Assembly (NCBI GenBank): GCA_903837355.1
Contig: CAILUI010000260.1
Span: 35,261-99,260 of the forward strand
From: an uncultured Victivallales bacterium
GTDB lineage: Bacteria > Verrucomicrobiota > Lentisphaeria > Oligosphaerales > JAFGRS01
Reading direction: 5' to 3'
Length of the DNA: 64,000 nt
Made by a program: the position numbers and the translations under genes. Numbering within the stretch: the first letter of the stretch is position 1; the number at the start of each line of letters is the position of its first letter. Of this stretch, positions 32,988 through 42,202 are shown piece by piece. Under the pieces are notes generated by a model. The model made no database searches and had not been told where the DNA came from. It worked only from the letters and a program-made list of their open reading frames with translations.

Positions 32988-33009
32988 GCGCCACACGTTG
33001 TTGTGGCGC
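32988..33009. promoter_or_regulatory. GC-rich hairpin after the mutase gene
   Basis: An 8-bp perfect stem encloses a 6-base loop about 35 bases after the stop codon. It lacks a T tract, so it could stabilise the mRNA 3' end or be a weak terminator. Confidence 0.35.
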
Positions 33010-33030
33010 AGCATGATACCGCGTGGCGTA

Positions 33031-33075
33031 ATCGCCGCGCTTTGGACTGCGGCGGCTGGACGCCGCTTTGGCTCC
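33031..33075. repeat. REP-like palindrome
   Basis: GCGGCG (33049-33054) and CGCCGC (33061-33066) form a stem flanked on both sides by TTTGG. Similar CGCTTTGG-flanked palindromes are common intergenic repeats in Verrucomicrobia-type genomes (from memory, not searched). Confidence 0.45.
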
Positions 33076-33241
33076 AGAGGAGCCGGATGCGAGTCTACGG
33101 ATTCCACTTTATGTATTTGCAGAACAACGAGATGTGTAATACTTGTGTAGACAAACAAGCTAGCGCTTATGGGCGCAAGCCCCGCTGAGCCGTCTCGCCC
33201 GCCTCCCGCCTTTCCCATCGGCATTCAGATCAGCCTCCCCA

Positions 33242-33287
33242 CTGGAGGGCGAAGCTCCCCGGGCGCGAACGCGCCGCTGAGCCGTCT
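33242..33287 (+). repeat. REP-like repeat GGAGGGCGAAGCTCC...GCTGAGCCGTCT, copy 1
   Basis: This 46-base element begins CTGGAGGGCGAAGCTCC and ends CGCCGCTGAGCCGTCT. Further copies occur at 35464, 35554, 37959 (variant) and 38016. It has short internal palindromes (GGAG/CTCC and GCGC/GCGC). Confidence 0.75.
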
Positions 33288-33428
33288 CCCCGTCTCTCCG
33301 CCTCCTCATCTCGCCACACGTTGATTTCCCGCCCTCAGCCATTACGTTTTCCGCTTCGGTTCCGCCCCTGCGCTGGCGTCCGCAGGCCGCGGGCCACCTT
33401 ACCCAACGGACCGCCGAAAGAGACCACG

Positions 33429-35342
33429 ATGCAGCAGTTGATCGATCTGGCCACCGTCTCCCGCCAGTACGGCGCGGATCTCGATTTCGTCTTCCTCGGG
33501 GGCGGCAACACCTCCTTCAAGACCGCCGAGGCGCTCTACATCAAGCCCAGCGGCGTGGCCCTGGCCGATATCCAGCCCGAGCAGTTCATCGGCATGTGCC
33601 GCCAGGCCCTCGCCCGCATCTTCACCACCGCGCTGCCCGAGGACGTCTGGCAGAAAGAGGCCGCCGTCAAAGCCCTGATGGAAGCCGCGGTGCGGCCGGC
33701 CGGCGCCGGGCGGGCCTCCGTCGAAGCCCCCGTTCACGACGTCATCGAGTACGCCTTCGTGGTGCATCTCCATCCGCCCATGGTCAACGGCATGACCTGC
33801 GCCGTCGACGGCAAGGCGACCTGCGCCCGGCTCTTCCCCGAGGCCCTCTGGCTCGACTACTGCAACCCCGGTGCGACCCTCTCCCTGGTCGTCCAGGCGC
33901 AGCTCAAGCAGGCCAAGGCCCAGCGCGGTTCAGTCCCCCAGGTCATGTTCCTGCAGAACCACGGCGTCTTCGTCGCCGCCGACACCCTGGACGAGATCAA
34001 GGTCATCTACGCGCACATCATGGACACCCTCAAGCGCGCCTACGCCCAGGCCGCCGTGCCCACCGCCCTGGCCACCGGCGCCCTCGACGCCGAGTTCATG
34101 ATGGCCCGCGCTCCGCGCGTCCGTACCCTCCTCGGCAGCACCGCCGCCCGCGCCATCGTCGCCGTCGGTGAGCCCTTCGAGCCGGCCCACGGCCCGCTCA
34201 GCCCCGACCACATCGTCTACGCCAAGAGCTTCGCCCTCGAATGCACCGGCGACGCTGCCGACCTCGAGGCCTTCCAGGCCAAACGCGGCTACCCGCCCAA
34301 GATCGTCAGCAAGAGCGGCCAGGCCGTCTTCTGCGTCGGCGAGACCCTCAAAGACGCGCGCGCCGCCCTCACCGCCGCCCGCGACGCCGCCCGCGTCCAG
34401 CAACTGACCGCCGCCTTTGGCGGACCGAACTACCTCACCCCGGCCCAGTACGGCTTCATCGAGAACTGGGAAGTCGAATCCTACCGCCGCAAGATCAGCG
34501 CCACCGGCAGCGGCGCCGGCCGTCTGCAGAACCGCGTCTGCGTGGTCACCGGCGGCGCCCAGGGCTTCGGCCTCGGGATCGCCCAGGCCCTGGCCGCCCA
34601 CGGCAGCATCATCGTCGTCGCCGATATGAACCTCGCCGGCGCCGAACAGGCCGCCGCCGCCATCAATGCCGCCTGCGGCGCCCACCGCGCCCTCGCCGTC
34701 GCCGTCAACATCGCCGACGAGGCCAGCGTCGCCGCCATGGTCCGCGAGATCGTCCGCGAGTGCGGTGGCATCGACCTCTTCGTGGCCAACGCCGGCGTGC
34801 TCAAGGCGGGCTCGGTCAAAACCATGACCAAGGCCGAGTGGGACTTCGTCACCACCGTCAACTACAGCGGCTACTTCCTCTGCGTCAAGCACGCCGCCGC
34901 CGTCATGGCCGCCCAGAACCTCAACGGCCAGGGCCCCTGGACCGACATCGTCCAGATCAACTCCAAGAGCGGGCTCGAAGGCAGCAATAAGAACGGCGCC
35001 TATGCCGGCAGCAAGTTCGGCACCATCGGCCTCACCCAGAGCTTCGCCAAAGAGCTGATCGAAGACCACATCAAGGTCAACAGCATCTGCCCCGGCAACT
35101 TCTTCGATGGGCCGCTCTGGAGCGATCCGCAGAAGGGGCTCTTCGTGCAGTACCTCAACACCGGCAAGGTCCCCGGCGCCAAAACCATCGCCGAGGTCCG
35201 CGCCGCCTACGAGGCCAAGGTGCCCATGGGCCGCGGCTGCCTGCCCGAAGACGTCGTCCGCGCCATCCTCTACTGCGTCGAACAGGCCTACGAAACCGGC
35301 CAGGCCATCCCCGTCACCGGCGGCCAGATCATGCTGAAGTAG
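33429..35342 (+). CDS. Bifunctional class II aldolase / short-chain dehydrogenase (637 aa)
   Basis: Residues 1-350 are a class II aldolase/adducin domain with GGGNTSFK near 18, the histidine pair HLHPP near 115 and QNHGVFV near 176. Residues 365-637 are a short-chain dehydrogenase with TGGAQGFGLG near 372, a NAG motif near 455, an active-site serine in NSKSG and a YAGSK tyrosine/lysine pair. Family members of this fused type act on rhamnulose-1-phosphate-like substrates and oxidise the aldehyde product. The start is ATG 33429 with a GAAAGAGA upstream; the longer open frame has no ribosome site. It fits deoxy-sugar catabolism, and the substrate is inferred only. Confidence 0.9.
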   Translation: MQQLIDLATVSRQYGADLDFVFLGGGNTSFKTAEALYIKPSGVALADIQPEQFIGMCRQALARIFTTALPEDVWQKEAAVKALMEAAVRPAGAGRASVEAPVHDVIEYAFVVHLHPPMVNGMTCAVDGKATCARLFPEALWLDYCNPGATLSLVVQAQLKQAKAQRGSVPQVMFLQNHGVFVAADTLDEIKVIYAHIMDTLKRAYAQAAVPTALATGALDAEFMMARAPRVRTLLGSTAARAIVAVGEPFEPAHGPLSPDHIVYAKSFALECTGDAADLEAFQAKRGYPPKIVSKSGQAVFCVGETLKDARAALTAARDAARVQQLTAAFGGPNYLTPAQYGFIENWEVESYRRKISATGSGAGRLQNRVCVVTGGAQGFGLGIAQALAAHGSIIVVADMNLAGAEQAAAAINAACGAHRALAVAVNIADEASVAAMVREIVRECGGIDLFVANAGVLKAGSVKTMTKAEWDFVTTVNYSGYFLCVKHAAAVMAAQNLNGQGPWTDIVQINSKSGLEGSNKNGAYAGSKFGTIGLTQSFAKELIEDHIKVNSICPGNFFDGPLWSDPQKGLFVQYLNTGKVPGAKTIAEVRAAYEAKVPMGRGCLPEDVVRAILYCVEQAYETGQAIPVTGGQIMLK

Positions 35343-35463
35343 GCACGTCGGCGCCGGGGTTCGGCTGTCGGTATGTCCGGCCCGCCCTTGGAAGCCGGGT
35401 TCTCCGCAACCCGGCCGCGGCATACGGAGATGCCGCGTTCCACCGGGCCGGCGGCCGGCCCGG

Positions 35464-35785
35464 CTGGAGGGCGAAGCTCCCCAGGCGCGCCAGCGCCGCT
35501 GAGCCGTCTTTCCCCCCCGGCGCTCGCCTGCCTCTCTTGGATACCCCCCTCTTCTGGAGGGCGAAGCTCCCCAGGCGCGCCAGCGCCGCTGAGCCGTCTT
35601 TCCCCCCCGGGCGGCCCGCCTGCAGTACCAGCCGTCTGCAAGACCCGCTGAGCCGTCTTTCCCCCCCGGGCGGCCCGCCTGCAGTACCAGCCGTCTGCAA
35701 GACCCGCTGAGCCGTCTTCCCCCCGGGCGGCCCGCCTGCAGTACCAGCCGTCTGCAAGACCCGCTGAGCCGTCCTTCCCCCCCGG
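35464..35785 (+). repeat. Tandem REP-like array
   Basis: Two 57-base copies of the GGAGGGCGAAGCTCC repeat (35464-35520 and 35554-35610) are followed by three tandem units of 57-59 bases (from 35611, 35670 and 35727) that share the end CGCTGAGCCGTCTTTCC and a poly-C/CCGG junction. It fills the spacer between the convergent aldolase and glycosidase-like genes (35343-35798); nothing else is visible there. Confidence 0.85.
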
Positions 35786-35798
35786 CGCCACGACCCGC

Positions 35799-37787
35799 TC
35801 AGCGCTTCCAGATGCAGCGGTAGTTGAAGCGCCGGTTGGGGGCGCTGTCGCCGTTGACGCACAGCGAGATCGGGTCGCTCAGGTCCGCCGGGTTATCGCT
35901 CCAGTGGAAATCGAACGTGAAGGCGTCGCCGTCGAGGCCCAGCAACTTTCGCGGCACCGCCAGCTCCAGCGCCTTGCCGGAGCAGCGGTAGTCGAGCCGC
36001 GCCACCTCCAGCCACGGACCGTCCGGGGCGTCCGGCACGTAGCGCCTGAGGGTCGTGTGGCGCGCGCTGGTGACCCCCTTATTGATCAGGACATCGTAGC
36101 CGTACCAGCCGGTCTCCGGGTTGTTGTCCGCGTCGATCAGCAGGAGCATCCAGTTGCTGCCAGTGTGCGGGGTGATGGCGTCGTTCGTCTCCGCGTAGAA
36201 GCACACCGTGCGCTCGTCGACCGCGACCTTGCTGGTGACAATGTCGTTGCGGCCAGAGTCGTTGGTGTACTGCAGCCCGCCGTAGCCCTTGTAGTTGCGG
36301 TGGAAGACATCGCCGACCGTATCGCGGTACTCGCCCTGAACCGCCGCCCAGTCGTTGAAGCGGCCGTTGATCCGGATCGGCTGCAACCCCCGCAGTTCCG
36401 GGATCGGCCGCACGCCCTTGTAACGCCGGATGTTCTGCGCCATCTGCATGTAGTAGTTATCGGTGTAGCCGCCCTTCATCGGCTGCACACAGCGATTGAA
36501 CTCGCCATTGTACTGGTCGACGAAGAAGTAGTTGCTGTCGCGGCGCATAAACGGGGTGGTCGCACCCCCATCGGGCGAGTACTTGCCGGCGGTCCATTCG
36601 TTCCAGTCGTTGATGTAGAGGAACTGCGGGTTGCTGGGGAGTGCTTCGTCCCAGCGCTGCTGGAAGTAGATGCCGTAGCCCTCCGGGTGCTCGACGGTCT
36701 TGCCCAGCCACGGCACCAGCGTCGGCTGCGGCAGATCGTACTCGTTGAGCGCCGGTTCGCCGCCAGCGCGCGTCCACGACTTGCCGACCAGGCTCGAGGG
36801 GTGCTGGCCCGGCGTGACCGCCGCCTCCTCCTTCTTGCCGTTGTGCGTCGACACCAGTTCGTCAGGCGGCATCGCCGCAACCCGTTTATCGCCCAGGTCC
36901 AGGCCGAAGCTCCAATTGTCCTCGGTGCCGACAAAGCGCTTCCCGGCCCAGTCGTGGTAGCCCCACCACATCGTGCGCAGGGTGAAGAAGGCTTTCACCT
37001 CCTTCGTGTAGTCCTTGTAGAACGGCTCGGCGATGTCGGGATCGCCGTAGCGCGGGTGGGCCGGATCGGTCTTGGCCGCCGCCTCGTAGTTCGGGTTGGG
37101 GTTCTGCACGCCGCCGCCATTGGCATCGGCGCTGGGAGTGCCGTTGTAGAGCAGCAGCGGCTTCCCATCCCAGTGGAACCACAGGTCCTTGTACGTCTCG
37201 ACCTTGTAGATCTTCTCGTAGAGGTCCTGAACCACCGTGATCACCGGGCCATTGAACGCCCAGAAGCAGAACTGCGGCACCTTGTTCCCTTCGGCCTTCA
37301 TCTGCGCCATAACCGGGAAAATGACCGCCCACTCGTCCCAGTAGCGGACGGCGTTGGTGACGTCCATCACCAGGACATCGACCCCGGCATCGGCCAGCAT
37401 CGACATGTCCTTGCGGATGACGTACTCATCCTTGCTCAGGAAGTACCCCATCTCCGGCTCACCCCAATGATACGAGCCCTCCGTCCACAGCGGGTGTTTG
37501 GCGTCAAGGCGAGCCCGCGGATCAGCCGCCAGCACCTTCGACACATCGCCCGCGTAGGGGCTCTTCATGGCGCTGGCCGAATCGCTGTGCCAGGCAATGT
37601 AGAAAATGCCCACCACCCGGCGCTGATCCTCCTTAACCGGCCCCACCGCGCCGTAGTCCGGCAGACCGCGGCCCAGCGCATCGGTCGCAACCCAGGTGTC
37701 GGGAAAAACGTCGCGGTAGCCCGCAGGCTCGGCCGCCACCGCCACCCACCCCGCGGCCAGCAGAACCGCCAACACCTGTCGTTTCAT
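35799..37787 (-). CDS. Secreted glycoside hydrolase-like protein with C-terminal CBM9-like domain (662 aa)
   Basis: ATG 37785-37787 has AGGGAG 8 bases upstream and opens a signal peptide (MKRQVLAVLLAAGWVAVA, then AEPAG). Residues about 50-450 resemble the GH71/GH99-like (beta/alpha)8 proteins seen in PVC bacteria: GIFYIAWH near 58, DVLVMDVTN near 130, FWAFNGP near 170 and NDWNEW near 399. Residues about 478-662 look like a family 9 carbohydrate-binding domain (INGRFNDWA, DADNNPETGWYG, LELAVPRK). It would act outside the cytoplasm on a polysaccharide. Specificity, and which acids are catalytic, cannot be settled from sequence alone. Confidence 0.8.
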   Translation of the reverse strand: MKRQVLAVLLAAGWVAVAAEPAGYRDVFPDTWVATDALGRGLPDYGAVGPVKEDQRRVVGIFYIAWHSDSASAMKSPYAGDVSKVLAADPRARLDAKHPLWTEGSYHWGEPEMGYFLSKDEYVIRKDMSMLADAGVDVLVMDVTNAVRYWDEWAVIFPVMAQMKAEGNKVPQFCFWAFNGPVITVVQDLYEKIYKVETYKDLWFHWDGKPLLLYNGTPSADANGGGVQNPNPNYEAAAKTDPAHPRYGDPDIAEPFYKDYTKEVKAFFTLRTMWWGYHDWAGKRFVGTEDNWSFGLDLGDKRVAAMPPDELVSTHNGKKEEAAVTPGQHPSSLVGKSWTRAGGEPALNEYDLPQPTLVPWLGKTVEHPEGYGIYFQQRWDEALPSNPQFLYINDWNEWTAGKYSPDGGATTPFMRRDSNYFFVDQYNGEFNRCVQPMKGGYTDNYYMQMAQNIRRYKGVRPIPELRGLQPIRINGRFNDWAAVQGEYRDTVGDVFHRNYKGYGGLQYTNDSGRNDIVTSKVAVDERTVCFYAETNDAITPHTGSNWMLLLIDADNNPETGWYGYDVLINKGVTSARHTTLRRYVPDAPDGPWLEVARLDYRCSGKALELAVPRKLLGLDGDAFTFDFHWSDNPADLSDPISLCVNGDSAPNRRFNYRCIWKR

Positions 37788-38258
37788 CGGAACACTCCCT
37801 TCCGGATTCGGCAGCCGTTCACAGCAACTCAGCAGTAGGCGCACCCCACCCTCGCCACCACCGACCCTCAGCCTACACGCGCCCCAGCCCACCGTCAAGG
37901 CCTCGGCTCAGCCGACGCTTCGCCCTCCAGACCAATACAGGCCCCGCGCCGTGCTCCTCTGGAGGGTCCTGCTGTCCAGCAGGACGCAAGCGCCGCTGAG
38001 CCGTCTTCCCCCCTCCTGGAGGGCGAAGCTCCCCAGGCGCGCAAGCGCCGCTGAGCCGTCTCCGTCTCTACCGGGCCGCGCCCACTCCGGCCGGCGGTTC
38101 CGCGCGGCAGGCCCCGCCCGTCCCCGCCCGCCCCGATCCCCATCCGGCCGCGCCCACGCGAACTGGCCGCCGCGCCCATCCGGCACGATAGTGACGGCGC
38201 CGGAGCGCTGCACGCTCCCCCGGAAAGCCTCTCGACGCCCTGCAGGAGCCTGACCCCC
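37788..38258. other. 471-base divergent spacer with two REP-like copies
   Basis: The spacer lies between divergent starts and must hold both promoters, but no strong consensus pair is visible. Copies of the REP-like family occupy 37959-38006 (variant with GTCCTGCT/AGCAGGAC stem) and 38016-38061. Confidence 0.6.
37959..38061 (+). repeat. Two adjacent REP-like elements
   Basis: The first copy replaces the GCGAAGCTCCCC segment with a perfect GTCCTGCT-GTCC-AGCAGGAC hairpin; the second (38016-38061) is the standard form. Both end in GCTGAGCCGTCT. Confidence 0.75.
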
Positions 38259-39488
38259 ATGTCGGACTCGGACACACCCCATGCCGCAACCCCGCTGCCA
38301 CCCCCGGCGCTGACGCGTCGCGCCTGCCTGCAGGCCCTCTCGGCGGCACTGCTGCTGGGCCGCGCCGGCCAGGTTGCGCGCGCCGCCGACACCGCACCGG
38401 AGCCAGCGCTCCCGGAAGGGCTCGTCTTCCCCGGCAACGACTGGACCCGGATCAGCCCCGCTGAAGCCGGTTTCGATGCCCCCCGACTGGACCGTATCTT
38501 CGCCGCCGCACACCTGGGTCCGGGCGGCTATGGCGGTACCGCGCCAAACGAGCGCGAATGGGGGGCCGTTCTCACCCGCGGCGGTTACCTCGTCTATGCC
38601 TTCGGCGACCCGCACTTCCGCCACCAGTCGGCCTCGCTCGGCAAGTGCTTCACCCGCCTCCTCCTCGGGCTGGCGATCGACGAGGGCCGGGTCCGGCCCG
38701 ACGATCTGGTGGCGCGAACCTGGACCGGCCGCGGGGACTTCAGTCAGCCGCACAAGCTCCTGGACGAGGGCTATCACCAGACCCTCACCTGGCGCCACCT
38801 GGCCGAACACCAGGGCGGCTTCCCCGGACTTCTCCCCGGTGACGTGCTGCCAGCCTGGCGCAAGCTCAGCGGCGATCCCCTCTACGATGCCTACAGCCAG
38901 ACCACCCCGGGCACCTCTCAGGTCTACAGCAACGCCGGTTACTGGCGCCTCAGCCAGGCCCTGACCGTGCTCTTTGACCGCGACCTGAAGGCGGTCCTGG
39001 ATGCCCGGCTGTTCGGGCCCTTGGGGATCCCCGCGGACCGTTGGGAATGGATCTCCGGGCGTACCTTCCGGGAGACCGGCCACCTGATCTACCCCGCGAT
39101 TCCCTCAGCCGGGACCGACGTCCAGGTCGACCCGCCCTACGAACTCCGGGGGCACGTCGTGCGTGGCGGTCCGGGCTGGATCGCGATGGGTTCCGCCGAC
39201 CTGGCCCGCTATGGGCTGCTCATCGCCAGCGGCGGCGTCTGGGCCGGCCGGCGCCTAGTCAGCGCCGGCTGGCTGGGCGGTCACGCCGGCCTCAATATCC
39301 ATACCGTGGCCGGCGATCCTGATACCCTCGTCTCACTGGCCAAGATCAACTGCGTGAATTTCCCCTTCGGCGACGACGCCTATGCCCGCAAGACCAACTT
39401 CGCCAGACTGGGCGTCTACCGCGACGGCACTTACTCCTTCCCGCCCGAACTGATCCGCGGCCCCGTGCAACTCGCCCCGCGTCGCTAA
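38259..39488 (+). CDS. Exported beta-lactamase-fold serine hydrolase (409 aa)
   Basis: It belongs to the serine hydrolase (class C beta-lactamase/DD-peptidase-like) family. The nucleophile motif is S126-L-G-K129 and the second motif is Y223-S-N225. The N-terminus carries a twin-arginine signal (TRRACLQALS, then a hydrophobic run and VARA), so it is probably folded before export. AGGAG lies 10 bases before the ATG. Family members cleave esters or amides; many are uncharacterised esterases rather than true beta-lactamases. The next gene begins 17 bases downstream, suggesting an operon. Confidence 0.87.
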   Translation: MSDSDTPHAATPLPPPALTRRACLQALSAALLLGRAGQVARAADTAPEPALPEGLVFPGNDWTRISPAEAGFDAPRLDRIFAAAHLGPGGYGGTAPNEREWGAVLTRGGYLVYAFGDPHFRHQSASLGKCFTRLLLGLAIDEGRVRPDDLVARTWTGRGDFSQPHKLLDEGYHQTLTWRHLAEHQGGFPGLLPGDVLPAWRKLSGDPLYDAYSQTTPGTSQVYSNAGYWRLSQALTVLFDRDLKAVLDARLFGPLGIPADRWEWISGRTFRETGHLIYPAIPSAGTDVQVDPPYELRGHVVRGGPGWIAMGSADLARYGLLIASGGVWAGRRLVSAGWLGGHAGLNIHTVAGDPDTLVSLAKINCVNFPFGDDAYARKTNFARLGVYRDGTYSFPPELIRGPVQLAPRR

Positions 39489-39505
39489 CCCGAGCCCCCG
39501 CCGCT

Positions 39506-40123
39506 ATGAGCAGCCACCACTGGACCGTCACCGACCGCTGGATGCGCGGGCTGCACCTCTATACCAGCCTCTTCCTGGTGCCCTGGATGGTCGTCTACGC
39601 CATCAGCGCCTTCTGCCTGAACCACAACCGCTGGTTCCAGGAGCGCAAGCTCACCCCCACCTTCGTGGTCCTCAGCGAAACCGACTTCGTGGCTGATGCT
39701 GCGTTTCCTCATGACCCCACGGAGCAGGCCCAGGCCCTCCTGCGGCACCTCGGTCTGGACGGTGCCCACCGGGTCGCGAGCACGGACGCCAACCAACTCA
39801 CGCTCTACCGGTCCAGTCTGACCGGCATGTACCGCATCACCTGGCACACCCAGCGCACCCGCCTCAAGGTTGAGAAACAGCAGCCGTTCTCGGCGTACTC
39901 ATTCCTCAACTCCGTGCATTTCCAGCACGAGTACCAGGCCGGCTACTGGGCGCCCAGCCTCTGGGCCGCCACCGTCGACGCCGTCACCGGCTCAACCCTG
40001 CTCTGGGTCGTCTCCGGCATCTACCTCTGGGCACGCCGCCCGCGGCGACGACTGGCCGGTGGCCTGTGCCTGGCCGCGGGCGGCCTCGTCTTCCTCGTCC
40101 TCGTCATCCTGCTCTGCCGCTGA
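39506..40123 (+). CDS. PepSY-associated membrane protein (205 aa)
   Basis: Three hydrophobic segments lie near residues 18-38, 150-176 and 183-203, with a polar domain between the first two that faces the outside by prediction. The N-terminal helix (RGLHLYTSLFLVPWMV) and the LNSVHFQHEY stretch match the PepSY-associated TM family, whose members are often linked to iron/flavin reductases or peptidase inhibition. It follows the serine hydrolase by 17 bases with a weak ribosome site. It converges with the DUF1566 gene, leaving only 4 bases. Confidence 0.75.
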   Translation: MSSHHWTVTDRWMRGLHLYTSLFLVPWMVVYAISAFCLNHNRWFQERKLTPTFVVLSETDFVADAAFPHDPTEQAQALLRHLGLDGAHRVASTDANQLTLYRSSLTGMYRITWHTQRTRLKVEKQQPFSAYSFLNSVHFQHEYQAGYWAPSLWAATVDAVTGSTLLWVVSGIYLWARRPRRRLAGGLCLAAGGLVFLVLVILLCR

Positions 40124-40127
40124 ACCG

Positions 40128-41801
40128 CTAGGGCCGTCCGCCCGGCCCCCGCGGCCCGGGACCGCCGGGGAACTGCGGGCGGTACTCGTCGCAGCTGATC
40201 CTGCCGTCGCCGTTCTTATCGAGCCTCTTCAGCGACTCCGCCGCCTGCCCAAGTTCCCCGGCGTCGATGACCCCATCGCCATTGCGGTCGAGAGCCGAGA
40301 CCAGCGGCGACGACGGGGGGCGTGGCGCGCCCGGACCCGGCTCGAACGGGGGGGGACCTTCGGCTTCCGGTCCCCGCGCCGACGTACGGCTGGCGGGCGC
40401 CGGCGCCGTGGCGTCGTCGCGCCGCACCACGTCCCCGCCGCGCACCAGGCGCACGTGGTTGGCGATCCGAATGACGTCGCCCTGCGGGCCGCGACCGTGC
40501 GGAAACTGGGCCGGATCGCCCGCCTTGGGGTCGCTGCGCTGGGCGCCGGCACCATGGACGTCGACAAAACGGTACTCGCCACTGCCCGCTACGGCGGGCT
40601 CCGCCCCCGGCGCTCGGCCCGCGCCGCCGCCGGGCCCGCCCTGCCGTTCGGGCGGCCCGCCCGCCAGGGCGCGGGCCGACAGCCAGCCCGCAGCCCGCCC
40701 GAAGGCGACATACATCGCCGCGCCACCGCCCATGCCCCCGGCGTGGGTCGTGCTTGACCAGTAGCACGGGTAGTCGGCCTGACCGCCCTCGTTGGTGATC
40801 GGCGAGCAGGTGAGCAGCGGATCGCTCGCCGCCGAGTGGGTCGTGTCGGGGGAGCGCGTGTAGTCCACAATACTCTGCAGTTCCTTGACATCCGGCAGGC
40901 GCCAATCGCCATGGCCCAGGAACCGCGCCGCGTTCTGCCGCTGCACCCAGGCCAGCGCCTCCTGCCAGTCCAGCCCCTTGGCGCTGTCCGCCTGCGCCCA
41001 CATCAGCCCCGTGGCGCGGTCCGTGATCGTGCCGTCGCCGTTGTCATGGAAGTCGTTCCGGCCGTAAGCAGGATTGCCGCGCACGCAGATAACGAAGAAC
41101 CCCTTCTCCGCGCCACCCGGCATCTGCAGGTCATAGCCCTTGATCCGGCCATCCGCGAAATTGACGCCGAAGAGCTTGTCGCCACCGCGAGGGGACTTGC
41201 CGACGTAGGTCGTGCCAGAGGCGTACTGCGAATCGATGACGCGTTCACCGCTGCCGGTGTCCCCGTAGACGAACCCGAAGAAGCGCCTGTCGATGAACGG
41301 GATCAGGCCCGCCGTGTCCGTGCCGGCATTGCCGCTGGGGTCAGTGCCGCGGCCGTCGAACAGCGAGTAGAGCTCCTTGATACTTGGCAGGCGCCAGTCC
41401 GCGTAACCGCCGAAGCGCGCCGCGTTGAGCGTCGCCGGCAACGCCCGGGCCTGACTCAGGGTCAGTTTGTCGGCACGGTTGAGGACGCCGTTGCCATCCG
41501 TGTCCGGACGGCGTTGCCAGGTCAGACCCGTGACCTTGTCCTGCACGGTCAGACCATCCGCACTCAGCATGTAACTCGACAGGTGCCCCTGGAACTGTGC
41601 GTCCTGCCCGAAAAACGGCCGTCCTGGCTGCGGCGGCGCGCTCTCGTTGCGCTGGTCGTAGCAGCGAACCTGGCCCGTGTCAACCACCGCGTAAGGCACC
41701 GCGGGCCCCGCTTCAGCGGCCGACAGTCGTACCGGGCTGACCAAGGCCAAACCCAGCAGCACCAGTGCCGGCACCTGCGACCCCTGGGTATCGTGTCTCA
41801 T
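40128..41801 (-). CDS. Secreted DUF1566 protein with two C-terminal EF-hands (557 aa)
   Basis: I chose ATG 41799-41801 (AGGAAA about 9 bases upstream), which starts a signal peptide (ALVLLGLALVSPVRLSAAEA); the frame is open 71 codons further with nothing to support it. Two DUF1566 (Lcl C-terminal-like) domains are visible: VTGLTWQR with YADWRLPSIKEL, and ATGLMWAQ with HGDWRLPDVKEL, then YWSST. A Gly/Pro-rich stretch interrupts the second domain. Two EF-hands, DRNGDGVIDAGE (near 512) and DKNGDGRISCDE (near 534), end the protein. DUF1566 proteins are secreted and bind carbohydrate or surface ligands; the role here is unknown. Confidence 0.85.
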   Translation of the reverse strand: MRHDTQGSQVPALVLLGLALVSPVRLSAAEAGPAVPYAVVDTGQVRCYDQRNESAPPQPGRPFFGQDAQFQGHLSSYMLSADGLTVQDKVTGLTWQRRPDTDGNGVLNRADKLTLSQARALPATLNAARFGGYADWRLPSIKELYSLFDGRGTDPSGNAGTDTAGLIPFIDRRFFGFVYGDTGSGERVIDSQYASGTTYVGKSPRGGDKLFGVNFADGRIKGYDLQMPGGAEKGFFVICVRGNPAYGRNDFHDNGDGTITDRATGLMWAQADSAKGLDWQEALAWVQRQNAARFLGHGDWRLPDVKELQSIVDYTRSPDTTHSAASDPLLTCSPITNEGGQADYPCYWSSTTHAGGMGGGAAMYVAFGRAAGWLSARALAGGPPERQGGPGGGAGRAPGAEPAVAGSGEYRFVDVHGAGAQRSDPKAGDPAQFPHGRGPQGDVIRIANHVRLVRGGDVVRRDDATAPAPASRTSARGPEAEGPPPFEPGPGAPRPPSSPLVSALDRNGDGVIDAGELGQAAESLKRLDKNGDGRISCDEYRPQFPGGPGPRGPGGRP

Positions 41802-42202
41802 CTGCCTGTTTCCTGGGCTGAAGTCGCGGCCGGATGTCGTTCCGGAACAGAACGTAGTACGTGAATCGCCGAATGACCCCATGCCGGGTGTGCGCTCCTC
41901 GCGCCTCGAAATGCGGCGAATGACCAAATGACCGACTGACCACTGACCCGCGACCGGGGCGAGCTCCTCGCGCGTCGAGCCAGGACGAATGGCTTGCGCG
42001 TAGTCCTCGTACACCGCAATGAGTTGCGCCGCAGGTTCCGATGCGTTACGCTACACAGCACCTGCTCAGGGCAATCCCTAAGCGGGAGGCACAAGCGCAG
42101 CACGCCGAATCCCATCGGGTGACCTACCCAAGAGACGTTAGTGCTCGTGAACAGGTCAGGCCCGGCGCTTGACTGGCATGGCCGCACTGATGGGGGAGAG
42201 GG
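41802..42202. other. 401-base spacer
   Basis: I see no supported gene, promoter pair or repeat. It separates the DUF1566 gene (- strand) from the co-directional small-gene region. Confidence 0.5.

Larger units (their letters stand above)
32955..33428. other. 474-base spacer with hairpins and a REP-like element
   Basis: No gene is supported. A tight hairpin, GCGCCACA (32988-32995) with TGTGGCGC (33002-33009), lies just after the mutase stop but has no T run. A REP-like palindrome (33031-33075) and one copy of the GGAGGGCGAAGCTCC repeat (33242-33287) follow. The last 80 bases lead into the aldolase gene. Confidence 0.6.

Noticed and set aside
31503..37838. Long antisense frames opposite the mutase, aldolase and glycosidase genes
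   Set aside because: Each lies fully within a gene whose sense protein has clear motifs; the antisense products show none.
38259..39488. True antibiotic beta-lactamase
   Set aside because: Only the general serine hydrolase motifs (SxxK, YxN) are present, and the context is not resistance-related; an esterase or peptidase-like hydrolase is more likely.
40836..41864. + strand frame opposite the DUF1566 gene
   Set aside because: The - strand protein has a signal peptide, two DUF1566 domains and EF-hands; the + strand translation has no recognisable feature.
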